Source: Tepidanaerobacter sp. GT38 (lineage in GTDB: Bacteria > Bacillota > Thermosediminibacteria > Thermosediminibacterales > Tepidanaerobacteraceae). Taken from it: a stretch of 34,321 nt of DNA. This document shows, piece after piece, positions 22,070-30,272 of this stretch (the stretch's first letter is position 1; each line of letters begins with the position of its first letter). The notes beneath the pieces were generated by a model, which worked only from the letters and a program-made list of their open reading frames with translations, did not search any database and was not told where the DNA came from. Location of the stretch: positions 1 through 34,321 of the forward strand of contig NZ_JAFFJA010000057.1 of assembly GCF_021991635.1 (NCBI RefSeq), given 5' to 3'. The position numbers and the translations under genes were made by a program.

Positions 22070-24136
22070 TTAGTCAGAAATGGTAATATCGTGTATTGTA
22101 TGGGCAAAGAACAAGCCTCCATCATAACTGCCTATTGCTATAATTTCATTGCCCTCTTCAATCCTACTGATTCGGATTTCTCTATTGTCCTTCAATATAA
22201 CTGTGTCATCATTATAGTATATGTGCTGGTTTTCTTTTGTCCCATCAACGCTTATCACAATAACTTTCACGTTTTCGTTTATATTGACTACACTACCTCT
22301 TACCGTATCCTGTACTTTCCGAACCGTTACATCGATACTTATGGCTTCATCGTTTTCCACTTCCATATCCAAGTAATAATTTGGCCTAAGTTCTGTGGCA
22401 TCTATTCGTTTTTTGTCTTTAAATATTTCAGTATTCGGAGTTATGGTTATTACGTGCTCTTTCCCTTTATCATCAATCAGGGTAACAGTGGTAGTGTCAG
22501 CAAAGGTTATAGCCTTTACAGTTCCTCTAATGTCCCGTTTTACACTCTCGGCAGCAATACTTACGACTATATTGTATTCCAAAGTCAGCGTTACTTCATC
22601 GCCATTTTTGAGATCGCTAATTTTTGCTTTTTTGCCATTTTTCCTTATAGTTGCATCTTCATCCAGTTCGTACTCGTATTCTTCGCCGTCCTCATCTTCT
22701 ATAACTATAACCGGGTTTTTACGGGCATAGTCAAAACCGGTTATGATCCCTTTAACCTCTTTTGTTGCACTTTCCGCCTCAATTTCTACTACGCTGCTGC
22801 CCGATACGGTCAGTGTCGCCACGTCTCCTATTGTTAATTTATAAATGTCTGCAACTCTGTTGTCCCGGTAAATTCTAGCGTTAGATGATATGGTATAGCT
22901 TTCATACTTATCAGTAGATTCATTTTCGATTGTCAACACATTGGTATATGTATTGATAGAACGTATTATGCCTTTTACTACCTTGTCGACACCTTTTGCA
23001 TCTATTTTATCTACATCTGCACCGGTTACCGTTAGTTTTACGGTCTGACCCACAGTCAACTGGTACAGAGTAGCTTCTTTACCGTCTATATATATTTTAG
23101 TCTGATTTTTAATATTGTATATCCTTTCCTTGTTATCATTTGTTTTAATAGCCAATGTGCTTCTGATTAGGTTTATTTCTTTAATGGTTCCTTCTACAGC
23201 GTCACCATCTGTTATAGGAGCATTGCTGCCAGAAATAACATCTATGTAGCGTGCGGAAGTTCCGCTGGCAATTATATTGACATAATCACCGATTTTTATG
23301 TCATCTAATTTGATTTTAGCTAAATTACCGCTTTCATTTTCTTTATAAATCAAAGTTTCGCTTAAATTTACGGAGTACACCTTCCGAGTGCCATCATCAA
23401 ATTTTATTTCAACAGATGGCAATAATTCAGCATCTATATCCTGCACTACTCCGCTAATAATATTATGGGCTTTTGTAAGTTTCGACAGATTGTGGAGCAC
23501 TGTTGCCATTTGTGCACGAGTAAACTTATCATTAGGCTTAAAAGTGTTGTCGGGAAAACCTTTCATGATTCCCTTTTCAACAGCTATTTCTACGTATGGC
23601 CTAACCTCCGGCTCCATCATGTAACCATCAGTAAACGTTAAAGAGACACTCAAGTTCTTACGACTTTCCGCCTCTTGCCCAAGACCTAATGCTTTTACTG
23701 CAAAAACTGCTACTTCTGACCTTATAGCTGCATCTTGTGGTCTGAAATCTTCAAAATCCTTTCCGGACACTATGCCCTTTTCCACAGCTACAGCCACATA
23801 CCCTCTTGCCCAGGGCGCAACCGAACTTGCCTTTGGAAAATTAGAAGGCAAAGTTTTTCCGCTGGCTTGGCTTTCCCAGCCCATCAGTCTGACCAGCATA
23901 GTTATAAGTTGTTCCCTGGTAACAGAAGCATCCGGGCCATATGTGGTATCTGTCATGCCTTTAACAACGCCTGCTAAGTTCATCTTCTCTATGTATGGCC
24001 GAACCCAGTCATATCTTGATGCAGTAATATCCGTAAACCCGGAACCTGCTGCAAAAAGTTCACTCGTGCTAAAACTTAAAATTAGCAATGTGATTACAAA
24101 TGCGGTGGCTATTTTTTTAAATCTACTACTGTACAT
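22070..24136 (-). CDS. Secreted S-layer-homology protein with repeated beta-rich modules
   Basis: This 688-residue protein has a signal peptide (positively charged start, hydrophobic core to residue 28, likely cleavage after LFAA at 30). Three SLH domains follow (about 34-87, 95-155 and 170-222); the telling pieces are ITMLVRLMGW, GKDFEDFRPQDAAIRSEVA and GFPDNTFKPNDKFTRAQMA. SLH domains bind pyruvylated secondary cell-wall polymers. Residues 225-688 form about six repeats of 70-80 residues, each opening with a G(T/I)I.xI-type strand (GTIKEIN, GIIRSIN, GIITGFD, GTVKAIT, GSVVNIN) and holding an aspartate-rich turn, a short basic or polar link (YIDGKEA, YRDNRVA, RKNGKKA, FKDKKRI, LKDNREI) and a xxGDxVxLxV strand. 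No catalytic motif was found. It is probably a structural S-layer or surface-binding protein. Confidence 0.9.
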   Translation of the reverse strand: MYSSRFKKIATAFVITLLILSFSTSELFAAGSGFTDITASRYDWVRPYIEKMNLAGVVKGMTDTTYGPDASVTREQLITMLVRLMGWESQASGKTLPSNFPKASSVAPWARGYVAVAVEKGIVSGKDFEDFRPQDAAIRSEVAVFAVKALGLGQEAESRKNLSVSLTFTDGYMMEPEVRPYVEIAVEKGIMKGFPDNTFKPNDKFTRAQMATVLHNLSKLTKAHNIISGVVQDIDAELLPSVEIKFDDGTRKVYSVNLSETLIYKENESGNLAKIKLDDIKIGDYVNIIASGTSARYIDVISGSNAPITDGDAVEGTIKEINLIRSTLAIKTNDNKERIYNIKNQTKIYIDGKEATLYQLTVGQTVKLTVTGADVDKIDAKGVDKVVKGIIRSINTYTNVLTIENESTDKYESYTISSNARIYRDNRVADIYKLTIGDVATLTVSGSSVVEIEAESATKEVKGIITGFDYARKNPVIVIEDEDGEEYEYELDEDATIRKNGKKAKISDLKNGDEVTLTLEYNIVVSIAAESVKRDIRGTVKAITFADTTTVTLIDDKGKEHVITITPNTEIFKDKKRIDATELRPNYYLDMEVENDEAISIDVTVRKVQDTVRGSVVNINENVKVIVISVDGTKENQHIYYNDDTVILKDNREIRISRIEEGNEIIAIGSYDGGLFFAHTIHDITISD

Positions 24137-24246
24137 ATAATCTCCCTCCGTCGAAACATAATCTGCATTAATATTCTACAAAGGCTAAGTGTTGTCCTTC
24201 TTTTATTGGAAAAAACCTTCTTGCAGTTTTGGAAAATGTCAAAACG

Positions 24247-24969
24247 TTATTCATGGGTTGTTTTGTCTCTAAAAGATGCTTCTGCATATAGCTTGCAATA
24301 ATCGCTTCTAAAGTAAGTTATTCCCAAGCCCATTGGCTTGTCTTCGATGTCGTAGAGTTTTTGCTCTACAACCATCAGCGGAAGCTCATTATATATGTTC
24401 AAGTATTTTCTGATTTCCTCATCGGGCATCTGGGCAGAGATGACCAGTTCCTTTTTAATTGCAAAAAGTGAAGTGTTTTTAGATACCATTTCAGGAAAAG
24501 TCGCATAGCGGATTTCCTTTTCGACAATGGGCATTCCTTTATAATAAGGCAAATATTTTACATCGTAAGCTACAGGTTCTCCATCGGTATAGAATAATCT
24601 CCTGATCAAAATTACTTTTTTGTTTTTGGTTATCTGCAAACTGTCAATTAAGTTATAAGGCGGTCTTATAATATTTACTTCTAATAATTTCGTTTGATCC
24701 ACACTGTTTATAAAATTGTTCATCTCATCGTAATAAAGGGTATATATGCTGCTGTCCGGCTGTTGAACAAAGTTGCCCTTGCCTGGAATGGAGTATATAT
24801 ATCCTTCGCCAGCAAGTATCGCTAATCCTTTTCTCACCGTCATGCGGCTAGCATTGTAGGCCTTACATAACGCGTTTTCTGAGTATATGGCATCACCTGG
24901 TTTCAAATCTCCTGAATTAATTTTTTCTTTTATATCCTCAACAATTTTAAGATAAATTGGCAACCCCAT
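24247..24969 (-). CDS. GntR-family transcriptional regulator (HutC/UTRA type)
   Basis: This 240-residue regulator has an N-terminal winged helix-turn-helix (PIYLKIVEDIKEKINSGD, then LCKAYNASRMTVRKGLAIL and GEGYIYSIPGKGNFV) and a C-terminal UTRA ligand domain (IRRLFYTDGEPVAYDVKYLP, ending MGLGITYFRSDYCKLYAEA). I choose ATG 24969, eight bases after GAGGGG; an ATG six bases earlier is too close. The gene overlaps the corrinoid-protein gene by 23 bases, so the two are co-expressed and the regulator probably senses a compound linked to methyl-group use. The UTRA ligand is unknown. Confidence 0.88.
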   Translation of the reverse strand: MGLPIYLKIVEDIKEKINSGDLKPGDAIYSENALCKAYNASRMTVRKGLAILAGEGYIYSIPGKGNFVQQPDSSIYTLYYDEMNNFINSVDQTKLLEVNIIRPPYNLIDSLQITKNKKVILIRRLFYTDGEPVAYDVKYLPYYKGMPIVEKEIRYATFPEMVSKNTSLFAIKKELVISAQMPDEEIRKYLNIYNELPLMVVEQKLYDIEDKPMGLGITYFRSDYCKLYAEASFRDKTTHE

Positions 24970-25624
24970 GTTCATGACCCCTCGTTTGACACTTTTCTTT
25001 TATCCATTGCTTGCAATACTTAACTCCAATAGATGCATCATTTGTAAAAAAGTCGGCACCTATATATTCACATGCTTCTTTTGTGAGATGATTACCTCCT
25101 AAAATGACTAGCCTATTGTCTTTTAAGCCCGCTTTTCTTAAAGCATCTACCGTATTTTTCATGGTTTCAATTGTAAAGTTCAACACTCCACTTAAGCCAA
25201 TGATGTCCGGATCATATTTTACTACACCTTGTACGAAGGACTCAACGGGAACATCTACACCAAGGTCAATTACATCAAAACTGTTGGCTTCCATCATTCC
25301 CCTAAAAATATCTTTGCCGATGTCATGCAAGTCTCCCTTAACAGTTCCAACCAGCAGTTTTCCTATTTTTTTCGCGTTATTGTTGTGAAATTGTGCAATC
25401 ATTTTATCTAATTTCAGAACTTCTTTAAAAATAAGTCCTGCCATAATCAGATCTGCAATAAAATATTGTTTATTTTCATATAATTTGCCTACCCGGTTCA
25501 TACCTTCTTTGATCAAATCTAACAAATAGAATGGTTCCATGCCATCGTTTAAAGCTTCATTGGCTAACTTTATCACTTTATCTTCGTCCAAGTCTTCCAC
25601 CGCTTTAATAATTAATTCTTCCAT
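24947..25624 (-). CDS. Corrinoid (B12-binding) methyltransferase protein
   Basis: This 225-residue protein is the methyl-carrying corrinoid protein of a methyltransferase system. Residues 1-85 are the helical cap domain (MEELIIKAVEDLDEDKVIK), and the Rossmann B12-binding domain holds the lower-axial ligand motif D98-L-H100-D-I-G (KGDLHDIGKDI), SGVL and GGNH. The start at ATG 25624 follows AGGGGGAGGGG; the frame is open eight codons further up but through that site. In the same window a methyl-THF:corrinoid methyltransferase and a URO-D-type methyltransferase are present, matching the three-part MtvABC type of demethylase set. It is followed by an overlapping GntR regulator. Confidence 0.92.
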   Translation of the reverse strand: MEELIIKAVEDLDEDKVIKLANEALNDGMEPFYLLDLIKEGMNRVGKLYENKQYFIADLIMAGLIFKEVLKLDKMIAQFHNNNAKKIGKLLVGTVKGDLHDIGKDIFRGMMEANSFDVIDLGVDVPVESFVQGVVKYDPDIIGLSGVLNFTIETMKNTVDALRKAGLKDNRLVILGGNHLTKEACEYIGADFFTNDASIGVKYCKQWIKEKCQTRGHEHGVANLS

Positions 25625-25682
25625 ACCCCTCCCCCTTTCTAAACCCATTTCGCGCTTAACACAATTTACAATTACTTTTTTT

Positions 25683-25711
25683 ATAATATCATAAATGCTA
25701 AATATTTTAAA
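25683..25711 (-). promoter_or_regulatory. Promoter of the corrinoid protein-GntR operon
   Basis: On the minus strand TTTAAA (25711-25706), 17 bases, TATTAT (25688-25683), about 60 bases before the start at 25624. It overlaps the far end of the terminator that closes the upstream gene. Confidence 0.45.
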
Positions 25712-25740
25712 TAGTAAAACCGGGATAGGAATCCCGGTTT
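25705..25740 (-). terminator. Intrinsic terminator after the formate/nitrite channel gene
   Basis: Perfect 10-bp stem AAACCGGGAT / ATCCCGGTTT with a four-base loop (25727-25730), followed on the minus strand by TTACTATTT. It lies five bases after the FNT stop codon. Confidence 0.85.
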
Positions 25741-25744
25741 GATG

Positions 25745-26560
25745 CTACTTATTCACTTGAACTCCTTTTGCGGCAGCAAAATCTCTTTTATAACAATAAT
25801 AGTATACACAAGGCACAATAATTGCACCGCCTATAATATTGCCTAAAGTAACGGGAATGAGATTGTTATACCAACACTGTAACCAGGATATTTCTGCTCC
25901 TAAGAACATGCCTAGAGGAATAAAGAACATATTGGCAATACTGTGTTCGTACCCCGACAAAACAAACAGCATAATCGGAAACCATATGGCGAAAATTTTG
26001 CCTGCCATATCTCTAGCCCCTGCCTGCATCCAACATGCCAATACAACCAGCATATTGCAAACGATACCCCTTAGCACTGCTTGAAAAAATGTGGCAGATA
26101 CCTTTCCATTTGCGATGCTTATGGCTTTGGCGGCCATGGTTTCTGTCCCATAAATGCCCGAAGCAGATAAAAGTAAAGCCAATGCTATTGAACCTAGAAA
26201 GTTCCCCAGGTAAACAACGCTCCAGTTGGTAAGCATTTTTCTGAAAGTTATCCTTCCATCAAGGAGTGCTAATGTCAACAGATTATTGCCTGTAAAAAGC
26301 TCAGCTCCCGCCATGATCACAAGCATGAGCCCTACAGGAAATACTGCAGCTCCAAGAAGCTTTGCCAAGCCTTCATCTATATTCCCCAGCGTTTGAGTTA
26401 CAACTATATTTGCGTGAGCTCCAAAACCGATAAATATACCGGCAAATATACCTAAAAAGAGCATCTTCGATACAGGTAAATTGGCCTTTTTTTCCCCGGT
26501 TTCAATCCAGGCTGAAGCTATTTCAGCCGGTGGCAGTATGAGCTTGTTAATAAGTATCAC
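25745..26560 (-). CDS. Formate/nitrite transporter family (FNT) channel
   Basis: This 271-residue membrane protein has six hydrophobic helices and FNT hallmarks: PPAEIASAWIETGEKKA at the start, GIFAGIFIGFGAHAN, ELFTGNNLLTLALLDG, NWSVVYLGNFLGSIA and GYEHSIANMFFIPLGMF. FNT channels move formate, nitrite, acetate or HS-. Standing between gcvH and the corrinoid gene in a folate-C1 cluster, formate is the most likely substrate. The start is odd: the only frame-compatible GTG (26560) directly abuts GAGGA, leaving no spacer. An ATT at 26551, eight bases from that site, is a possible real start. A terminator follows. The gene lies 61 bases after gcvH and may be read through from it. Confidence 0.9.
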   Translation of the reverse strand: MILINKLILPPAEIASAWIETGEKKANLPVSKMLFLGIFAGIFIGFGAHANIVVTQTLGNIDEGLAKLLGAAVFPVGLMLVIMAGAELFTGNNLLTLALLDGRITFRKMLTNWSVVYLGNFLGSIALALLLSASGIYGTETMAAKAISIANGKVSATFFQAVLRGIVCNMLVVLACWMQAGARDMAGKIFAIWFPIMLFVLSGYEHSIANMFFIPLGMFLGAEISWLQCWYNNLIPVTLGNIIGGAIIVPCVYYYCYKRDFAAAKGVQVNK

Positions 26561-26621
26561 TCCTCAAACAGCTTTTTTCTTTATCAAAAACTGCCCACTG
26601 CTATTTACAGAACAAAATTAT

Positions 26622-26996
26622 TTATTTCAATCCACCTTCATATTCTTCTGCACTTATCATATCATCCAAATCTTTTAGGTCTTTAACTTCAAACTTGGCA
26701 ATCCACGCATCATAAGGTGCCTCATTTATATACTCGGGTTGGTCATCAAGCCGTTCATTGACTTCTAACACAGTGCCTGAAAAAGGCATCACTAATGTTG
26801 AATTTACTTTTGCGGATTCTACCTCGCTGAATTGATCTCCTTTGGAAAATTCCTCATCTTCTTTTGGCAAATCTACATAGAGTATTTCTCCAAGCTGGTC
26901 CTGTGCATAATCTGTGATACCCACATAAGCAATATTGCCCTCCAGCTTTACCCAAAGGTGTTCTCTATTATATTTTAAATCTTGGGGAAATTCCAT
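26622..26996 (-). CDS. gcvH: Glycine cleavage system H protein
   Basis: H protein carries the lipoyl-bound aminomethyl intermediate of glycine cleavage or synthesis. This 124-residue protein starts MEFPQDLKYNREHLWVK, keeps the EILYVDLPKE segment, and has the lipoylated Lys63 in SEVESAKVNS, then the typical PFSGTVLEVNERL. The length is normal. The start has GGAGAG. The genes for the P, T and L proteins are not in this window, so it stands alone inside a Wood-Ljungdahl methyl-branch cluster, 33 bases after metF. It could work in glycine synthesis from methylene-THF, or serve lipoate relay reactions. Confidence 0.95.
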   Translation of the reverse strand: MEFPQDLKYNREHLWVKLEGNIAYVGITDYAQDQLGEILYVDLPKEDEEFSKGDQFSEVESAKVNSTLVMPFSGTVLEVNERLDDQPEYINEAPYDAWIAKFEVKDLKDLDDMISAEEYEGGLK

Positions 26997-27029
26997 TTGA
27001 TTCTCTCCTCTCTAAAATAATCTTTGGCT

Positions 27030-27905
27030 TTAAAGGCCTGCTTCGTCCAAAATCAGAGGTATATTTTCTTCGGCACCAATTGCCATTATATGAACACCAT
27101 CGCATAAATTCTTTTCTCTGAGTTCAACTATGAGTTCACCGGCAATTTTTATTCCCTCTTTCACAGGATCATTACTATTTTTTAATCTGTCAATTAAATG
27201 GTCAGGAACATTTATCCCTGGAATGTTTTTGTTCATAAATTTTGCCATACCTGCTGATTTCAACGGAATAATTCCAACTAATATCTTAGTATTTAGATGT
27301 TTTGTCATTTCCTTGAACTTTTCCATTGTCTTAATGTCATATACAGCTTGGGTTTGGAAAAACCTTGCCCCTGCTTTTATTTTCTTTTCCATTTTAATTA
27401 ACTGCAGTTCTATGGGATCGTATTCCGGAGTGACGCTGGCTCCTAAAAAGAAAGACGGACTTCCTTCCAGTTTGTTTCCAGACATATCAACACCGCTTGC
27501 GAGCACTTTGGCTGCCTGCAGAATTCCAACACTGTCCAAGTCATATACTGGCTTAGCACCGGGATTATCACCCACAGTAGGATGATCTCCAGTGAGTGCT
27601 AATAGATTTTTTACCCCAAAAAATCCTGCCGACAGCATCTCTCCCTGTATAGCTATTCGATTGCGGTCTCGCCCTGTAATTTGTAAAACAGGTTCTAAAC
27701 CTAAGTCAATTAAAGCTTTGCACATGGCAAGTGACGAAGCTTTAAGGGTTGATGATTGAAAATCCGTAACATTTATGGCATGCACTCTGTCACCGAATGT
27801 CTCTGCAATTTGCAAAGCCCGAGAAAAATCAGTCCCTTTGGGCGGCGCCAATTCTGCAGTAACAGCAAATTCACCGTTTTCAAGAGCCGTTTTTAGCATA
27901 CTCAT
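27030..27905 (-). CDS. metF: Methylenetetrahydrofolate reductase MetF
   Basis: MetF reduces methylene-THF to methyl-THF, the last step of the methyl branch (reversed in syntrophic acetate oxidation). The 291-residue protein starts MSMLKTALENGEFAVTAELAPPKG and shows the TIM-barrel pieces NVTDFQSSTLK, LALTGDHP and FFQTQAVYD, with NIPGINVPD near the end. The first ATG (27905) is preferred because GGAGG lies nine bases before it. It overlaps metV by four bases (ATGA). Its pairing with MetV, with no large C-terminal regulatory domain, is the acetogen MetFV arrangement. Its electron donor cannot be told from the sequence alone. Confidence 0.95.
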   Translation of the reverse strand: MSMLKTALENGEFAVTAELAPPKGTDFSRALQIAETFGDRVHAINVTDFQSSTLKASSLAMCKALIDLGLEPVLQITGRDRNRIAIQGEMLSAGFFGVKNLLALTGDHPTVGDNPGAKPVYDLDSVGILQAAKVLASGVDMSGNKLEGSPSFFLGASVTPEYDPIELQLIKMEKKIKAGARFFQTQAVYDIKTMEKFKEMTKHLNTKILVGIIPLKSAGMAKFMNKNIPGINVPDHLIDRLKNSNDPVKEGIKIAGELIVELREKNLCDGVHIMAIGAEENIPLILDEAGL

Positions 27906-28570
27906 TTAATTGCACCTCCACCACTATTGCGGAGATTGAGAGTTCTAGGATATGCTATCTTAGAAAAATCTTTAGGCTCACGGATTTCAGTTAATTTGTA
28001 AACTTGGTCCAATTCTTTCAATTTTTCATATATCAATATCCAAGCACAATCATTTTCCGGATTTACCTCACATTTTCCCTCTTTTGCCCCGCCACAGGGA
28101 CCGTTTAACAAGGATTTAGCACATCGAGTTACCGGACATATCCCCCCAGTCAATCCCAAAACGCAATCACCGCAAGCTCTGCATGCTTCACTGAATATTC
28201 CTACCCTTTCTACTTCCCCTATAAACAAGGTATTGTTGCCGGGATAGACTGGAATCTTCACCTGCTTTGCAACGGTCTGCACTCCGTCTCCACAAGCAAA
28301 AGACACAATTGCATCTGCTTCATCTATGCTCTCTTTTATTTTCTTTAAATCCCTACGCACCAAGAGATAATTACAGCTAGTCTCCGGAACAATAAAGGCC
28401 AGCACCTGTTTGCCCGCATCTTCCAGCTTTGCTTTTATTGCTATTAGTTCCGCTTCACCACCACTATTACAGGCAGAAGCACATTCACCGCAACCAGTCA
28501 GCACTATTTTCTCGGAGTTCTTTAAAAACCCCAGGATTTCTTCAAAAGGCTTATTTTGGGAAATAATCAA
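27902..28570 (-). CDS. metV: Methylenetetrahydrofolate reductase zinc/iron-sulfur subunit MetV
   Basis: MetV is the partner subunit of acetogenic methylene-THF reductase. This 222-residue protein is cysteine-rich: VLTGCGECASACNSGG near the N-terminus and RACGDCVLGLTGGICPVTRC with LNGPCGGAKEGKCEV near the C-terminus, the pattern of the MetV/MTHFR C-terminal family. These cysteines are thought to bind zinc and iron-sulfur clusters and link the reductase to its electron source. The start is TTG 28570, eight bases after GGAGG. It is followed by metF with a four-base overlap, so the subunits are made in equal amounts. Confidence 0.93.
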   Translation of the reverse strand: MIISQNKPFEEILGFLKNSEKIVLTGCGECASACNSGGEAELIAIKAKLEDAGKQVLAFIVPETSCNYLLVRRDLKKIKESIDEADAIVSFACGDGVQTVAKQVKIPVYPGNNTLFIGEVERVGIFSEACRACGDCVLGLTGGICPVTRCAKSLLNGPCGGAKEGKCEVNPENDCAWILIYEKLKELDQVYKLTEIREPKDFSKIAYPRTLNLRNSGGGAIK

Positions 28571-28590
28571 GGATAACTCCTCCCTTTAGC

Positions 28591-29448
28591 CTATTGTAAA
28601 CCTGCCTGCATTTTACACGCTTTTACCACATGTTTTGCCAGTACCGAGGTTGTAACTGACCCCACTCCTCCGGGAACCGCAGTAATGGCAGAAGCTTTAT
28701 TGATACAATCATCAGTATCAACGTCACCGCACAATTTTCCGTTTTCATCTACATTTATTCCAACGTCAATGACAACCGCCCCATCCTTAATATAGTCCGA
28801 ACCCACCATTTTTGCCCTTCCTATGCCTACTACCAGCAAATCTGCACCTGAAGCCACCTTAGGCAAATCCTTTGTCCTTGAATGGCAAATGGTTACGGTG
28901 GCGTGTTCTTTTAAAAGCATCATGGCTGCCGGTTTTCCAACTACCATTGATCTGCCAATGACTACTGCATTTTTACCCTTTAATTCAATATCATAATATT
29001 TCAATATTTCCATCACTGCCGAAGGGGTACAAGGTGAAAATCCTGTGTCATCTCCTTCAAAAACTTTAGCAACATTTACTGGGCTAAAACAATCCACATC
29101 TTTTTCGGGTGCTATTACATGTTTTATGACATTTTCATCTAATTCTTTAGGCAAAGGCCTTAAAATTAGTATCCCGTGAATGGATTTATCATTGTTCATA
29201 TTCATCAATTCATTTATAAACTCACTTTGAGTAATGTCCTTTGACATGGCCCTTACATCTGTTTCTATGTTCATGCTTACCATTGTCTTGATGGCACCGC
29301 GCTCATACGCCATATCACCTGGGTCGTCCCCCACCCTGATAATGGCTAGCTTAGGGATAATTCCTTTTTTTCTAAGCTCATCTACTTCGGCTTTCAGTTT
29401 TTCCTTTATCTCATCCGCTACCGGCTTACCCTTCAATAATATTCCCAT
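28591..29448 (-). CDS. folD: Bifunctional methylene-THF dehydrogenase / methenyl-THF cyclohydrolase FolD
   Basis: FolD interconverts methylene-, methenyl- and 10-formyl-THF. The 285-residue protein starts MGILLKGKPVADEIKE and shows catalytic Lys54 (YERGAIKT), the Rossmann loop VVIGRSMVVGKPAAMML, and C-terminal AVPGGVGSVTTS with SVLAKHVV. The ATG start follows GGGAGG. A separate cyclohydrolase gene, fchA, lies upstream in the same cluster, so the cyclohydrolase step appears duplicated. It lies 20 bases before metV, after a 174-base gap that contains a repeat-like element. Confidence 0.96.
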   Translation of the reverse strand: MGILLKGKPVADEIKEKLKAEVDELRKKGIIPKLAIIRVGDDPGDMAYERGAIKTMVSMNIETDVRAMSKDITQSEFINELMNMNNDKSIHGILILRPLPKELDENVIKHVIAPEKDVDCFSPVNVAKVFEGDDTGFSPCTPSAVMEILKYYDIELKGKNAVVIGRSMVVGKPAAMMLLKEHATVTICHSRTKDLPKVASGADLLVVGIGRAKMVGSDYIKDGAVVIDVGINVDENGKLCGDVDTDDCINKASAITAVPGGVGSVTTSVLAKHVVKACKMQAGLQ

Positions 29449-29483
29449 TTAAATCCTCCCTTGCTCAATTTCAGGACATGGTA

Positions 29484-29587
29484 AGACACGGGGACGGTTT
29501 CCACTACTTGTTGTTTATTTCAAAGACAAGGGGACGTTTTGGGCTTGCTTTAAAATATTACAACAAATAGTTCCGTCCCCGGTGCCT
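29484..29587. repeat. REP/MITE-like imperfect inverted repeat in the C1 operon
   Basis: The left arm has CGGGGACGGTTTCCACTACT then TGTTGT; the right arm, read in reverse, has CCGGGGACGG then ACTATTTGTTGT. A GGGGACG copy also sits between them. The paired ends could fold into a long hairpin. Short GGGGACGG-type repeats are scattered in many Clostridia genomes. The element separates fchA from folD. Confidence 0.55.
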
Positions 29588-29622
29588 GCTGTATAAAAAT
29601 GGGGTTTTACTTGCTATCAATC

Positions 29623-30255
29623 TTATTTATTCAAAATATTTTCGACTTTTTCGTATACCTTATCTGCCAGGATGATTCCCTCTTTTACCAAAGGTTCTGT
29701 TTCTTTCCTGACATTATCAACGTAATCTTTATCCTTAATGGAATTGATGTTTATGATTATATTTAGCCAACCGCTGATTATGGCAGCTCTTAAAGCTTGA
29801 ACCCCAACGCCAACATCGCTTATGGCAAGTCTTGAACCTTTGTCGACCAGTTCAGAATGCAATTTAATTGCCTCATAACAAATCTTTACGATTTTTATAG
29901 GAACTTCACAGGCCTGTTTTAAAGTCTTTTCCAGTGTTTCTTCTTTTAATCGCTTTTCTTCCTCCGTACTTTGTGGCATACCGTAGGCTTTGGAAAGAGG
30001 AAGAAAATTTTCTGCATCCTCATCAATCATCTGCATCAGGGCATGTTGTAGACCTTCAGCTTTTTTTAAGATGTTCTTGATATCACTTTCAAATTCAGCA
30101 TATTTCTTTTTCCCTATAGTCAGGTTGCAAACCATACTGCTTAAGGCTACGCCTATAGCTCCCACTAAAGCAGCTGCTCCGCCACCGCCCGGCACCGGGC
30201 TTTTGGACGCTAATTTGTCTACAAATTCGTTACAGGTCATATCTGCAAATCTCAC
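29623..30255 (-). CDS. fchA: Methenyl-THF cyclohydrolase / formimido-THF cyclodeaminase FchA
   Basis: This 210-residue protein belongs to the cyclodeaminase/cyclohydrolase family, helical with the marks VPGGGGAAALVGAIG near the N-terminus, CNLTIGKKKY, MIDEDAENF and the central DVGVGVQALRAAIISGW. In acetogens it converts methenyl-THF to formyl-THF next to fhs. The start is GTG 30255, nine bases after GAGGAG; an ATG five codons later is possible. It lies 17 bases after fhs. Because FolD is also present, it is either redundant or specialised for one direction. Confidence 0.92.
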   Translation of the reverse strand: MRFADMTCNEFVDKLASKSPVPGGGGAAALVGAIGVALSSMVCNLTIGKKKYAEFESDIKNILKKAEGLQHALMQMIDEDAENFLPLSKAYGMPQSTEEEKRLKEETLEKTLKQACEVPIKIVKICYEAIKLHSELVDKGSRLAISDVGVGVQALRAAIISGWLNIIININSIKDKDYVDNVRKETEPLVKEGIILADKVYEKVENILNK

Positions 30256-30272
30256 CGTATCACTCTCCTCAT

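Noticed and set aside
22091-22837. Plus-strand frame of 248 codons opposite the SLH gene
   Set aside because: It is rich in Tyr, Phe and Cys with no ribosome site and lies antisense to a clear repeat-containing gene, so it is a shadow frame.
24140-24165. Spo0A box upstream of the SLH gene (TTTCGACGG on the minus strand)
   Set aside because: Only a partial match to the Spo0A box and not placed against a mapped promoter; too weak to claim.
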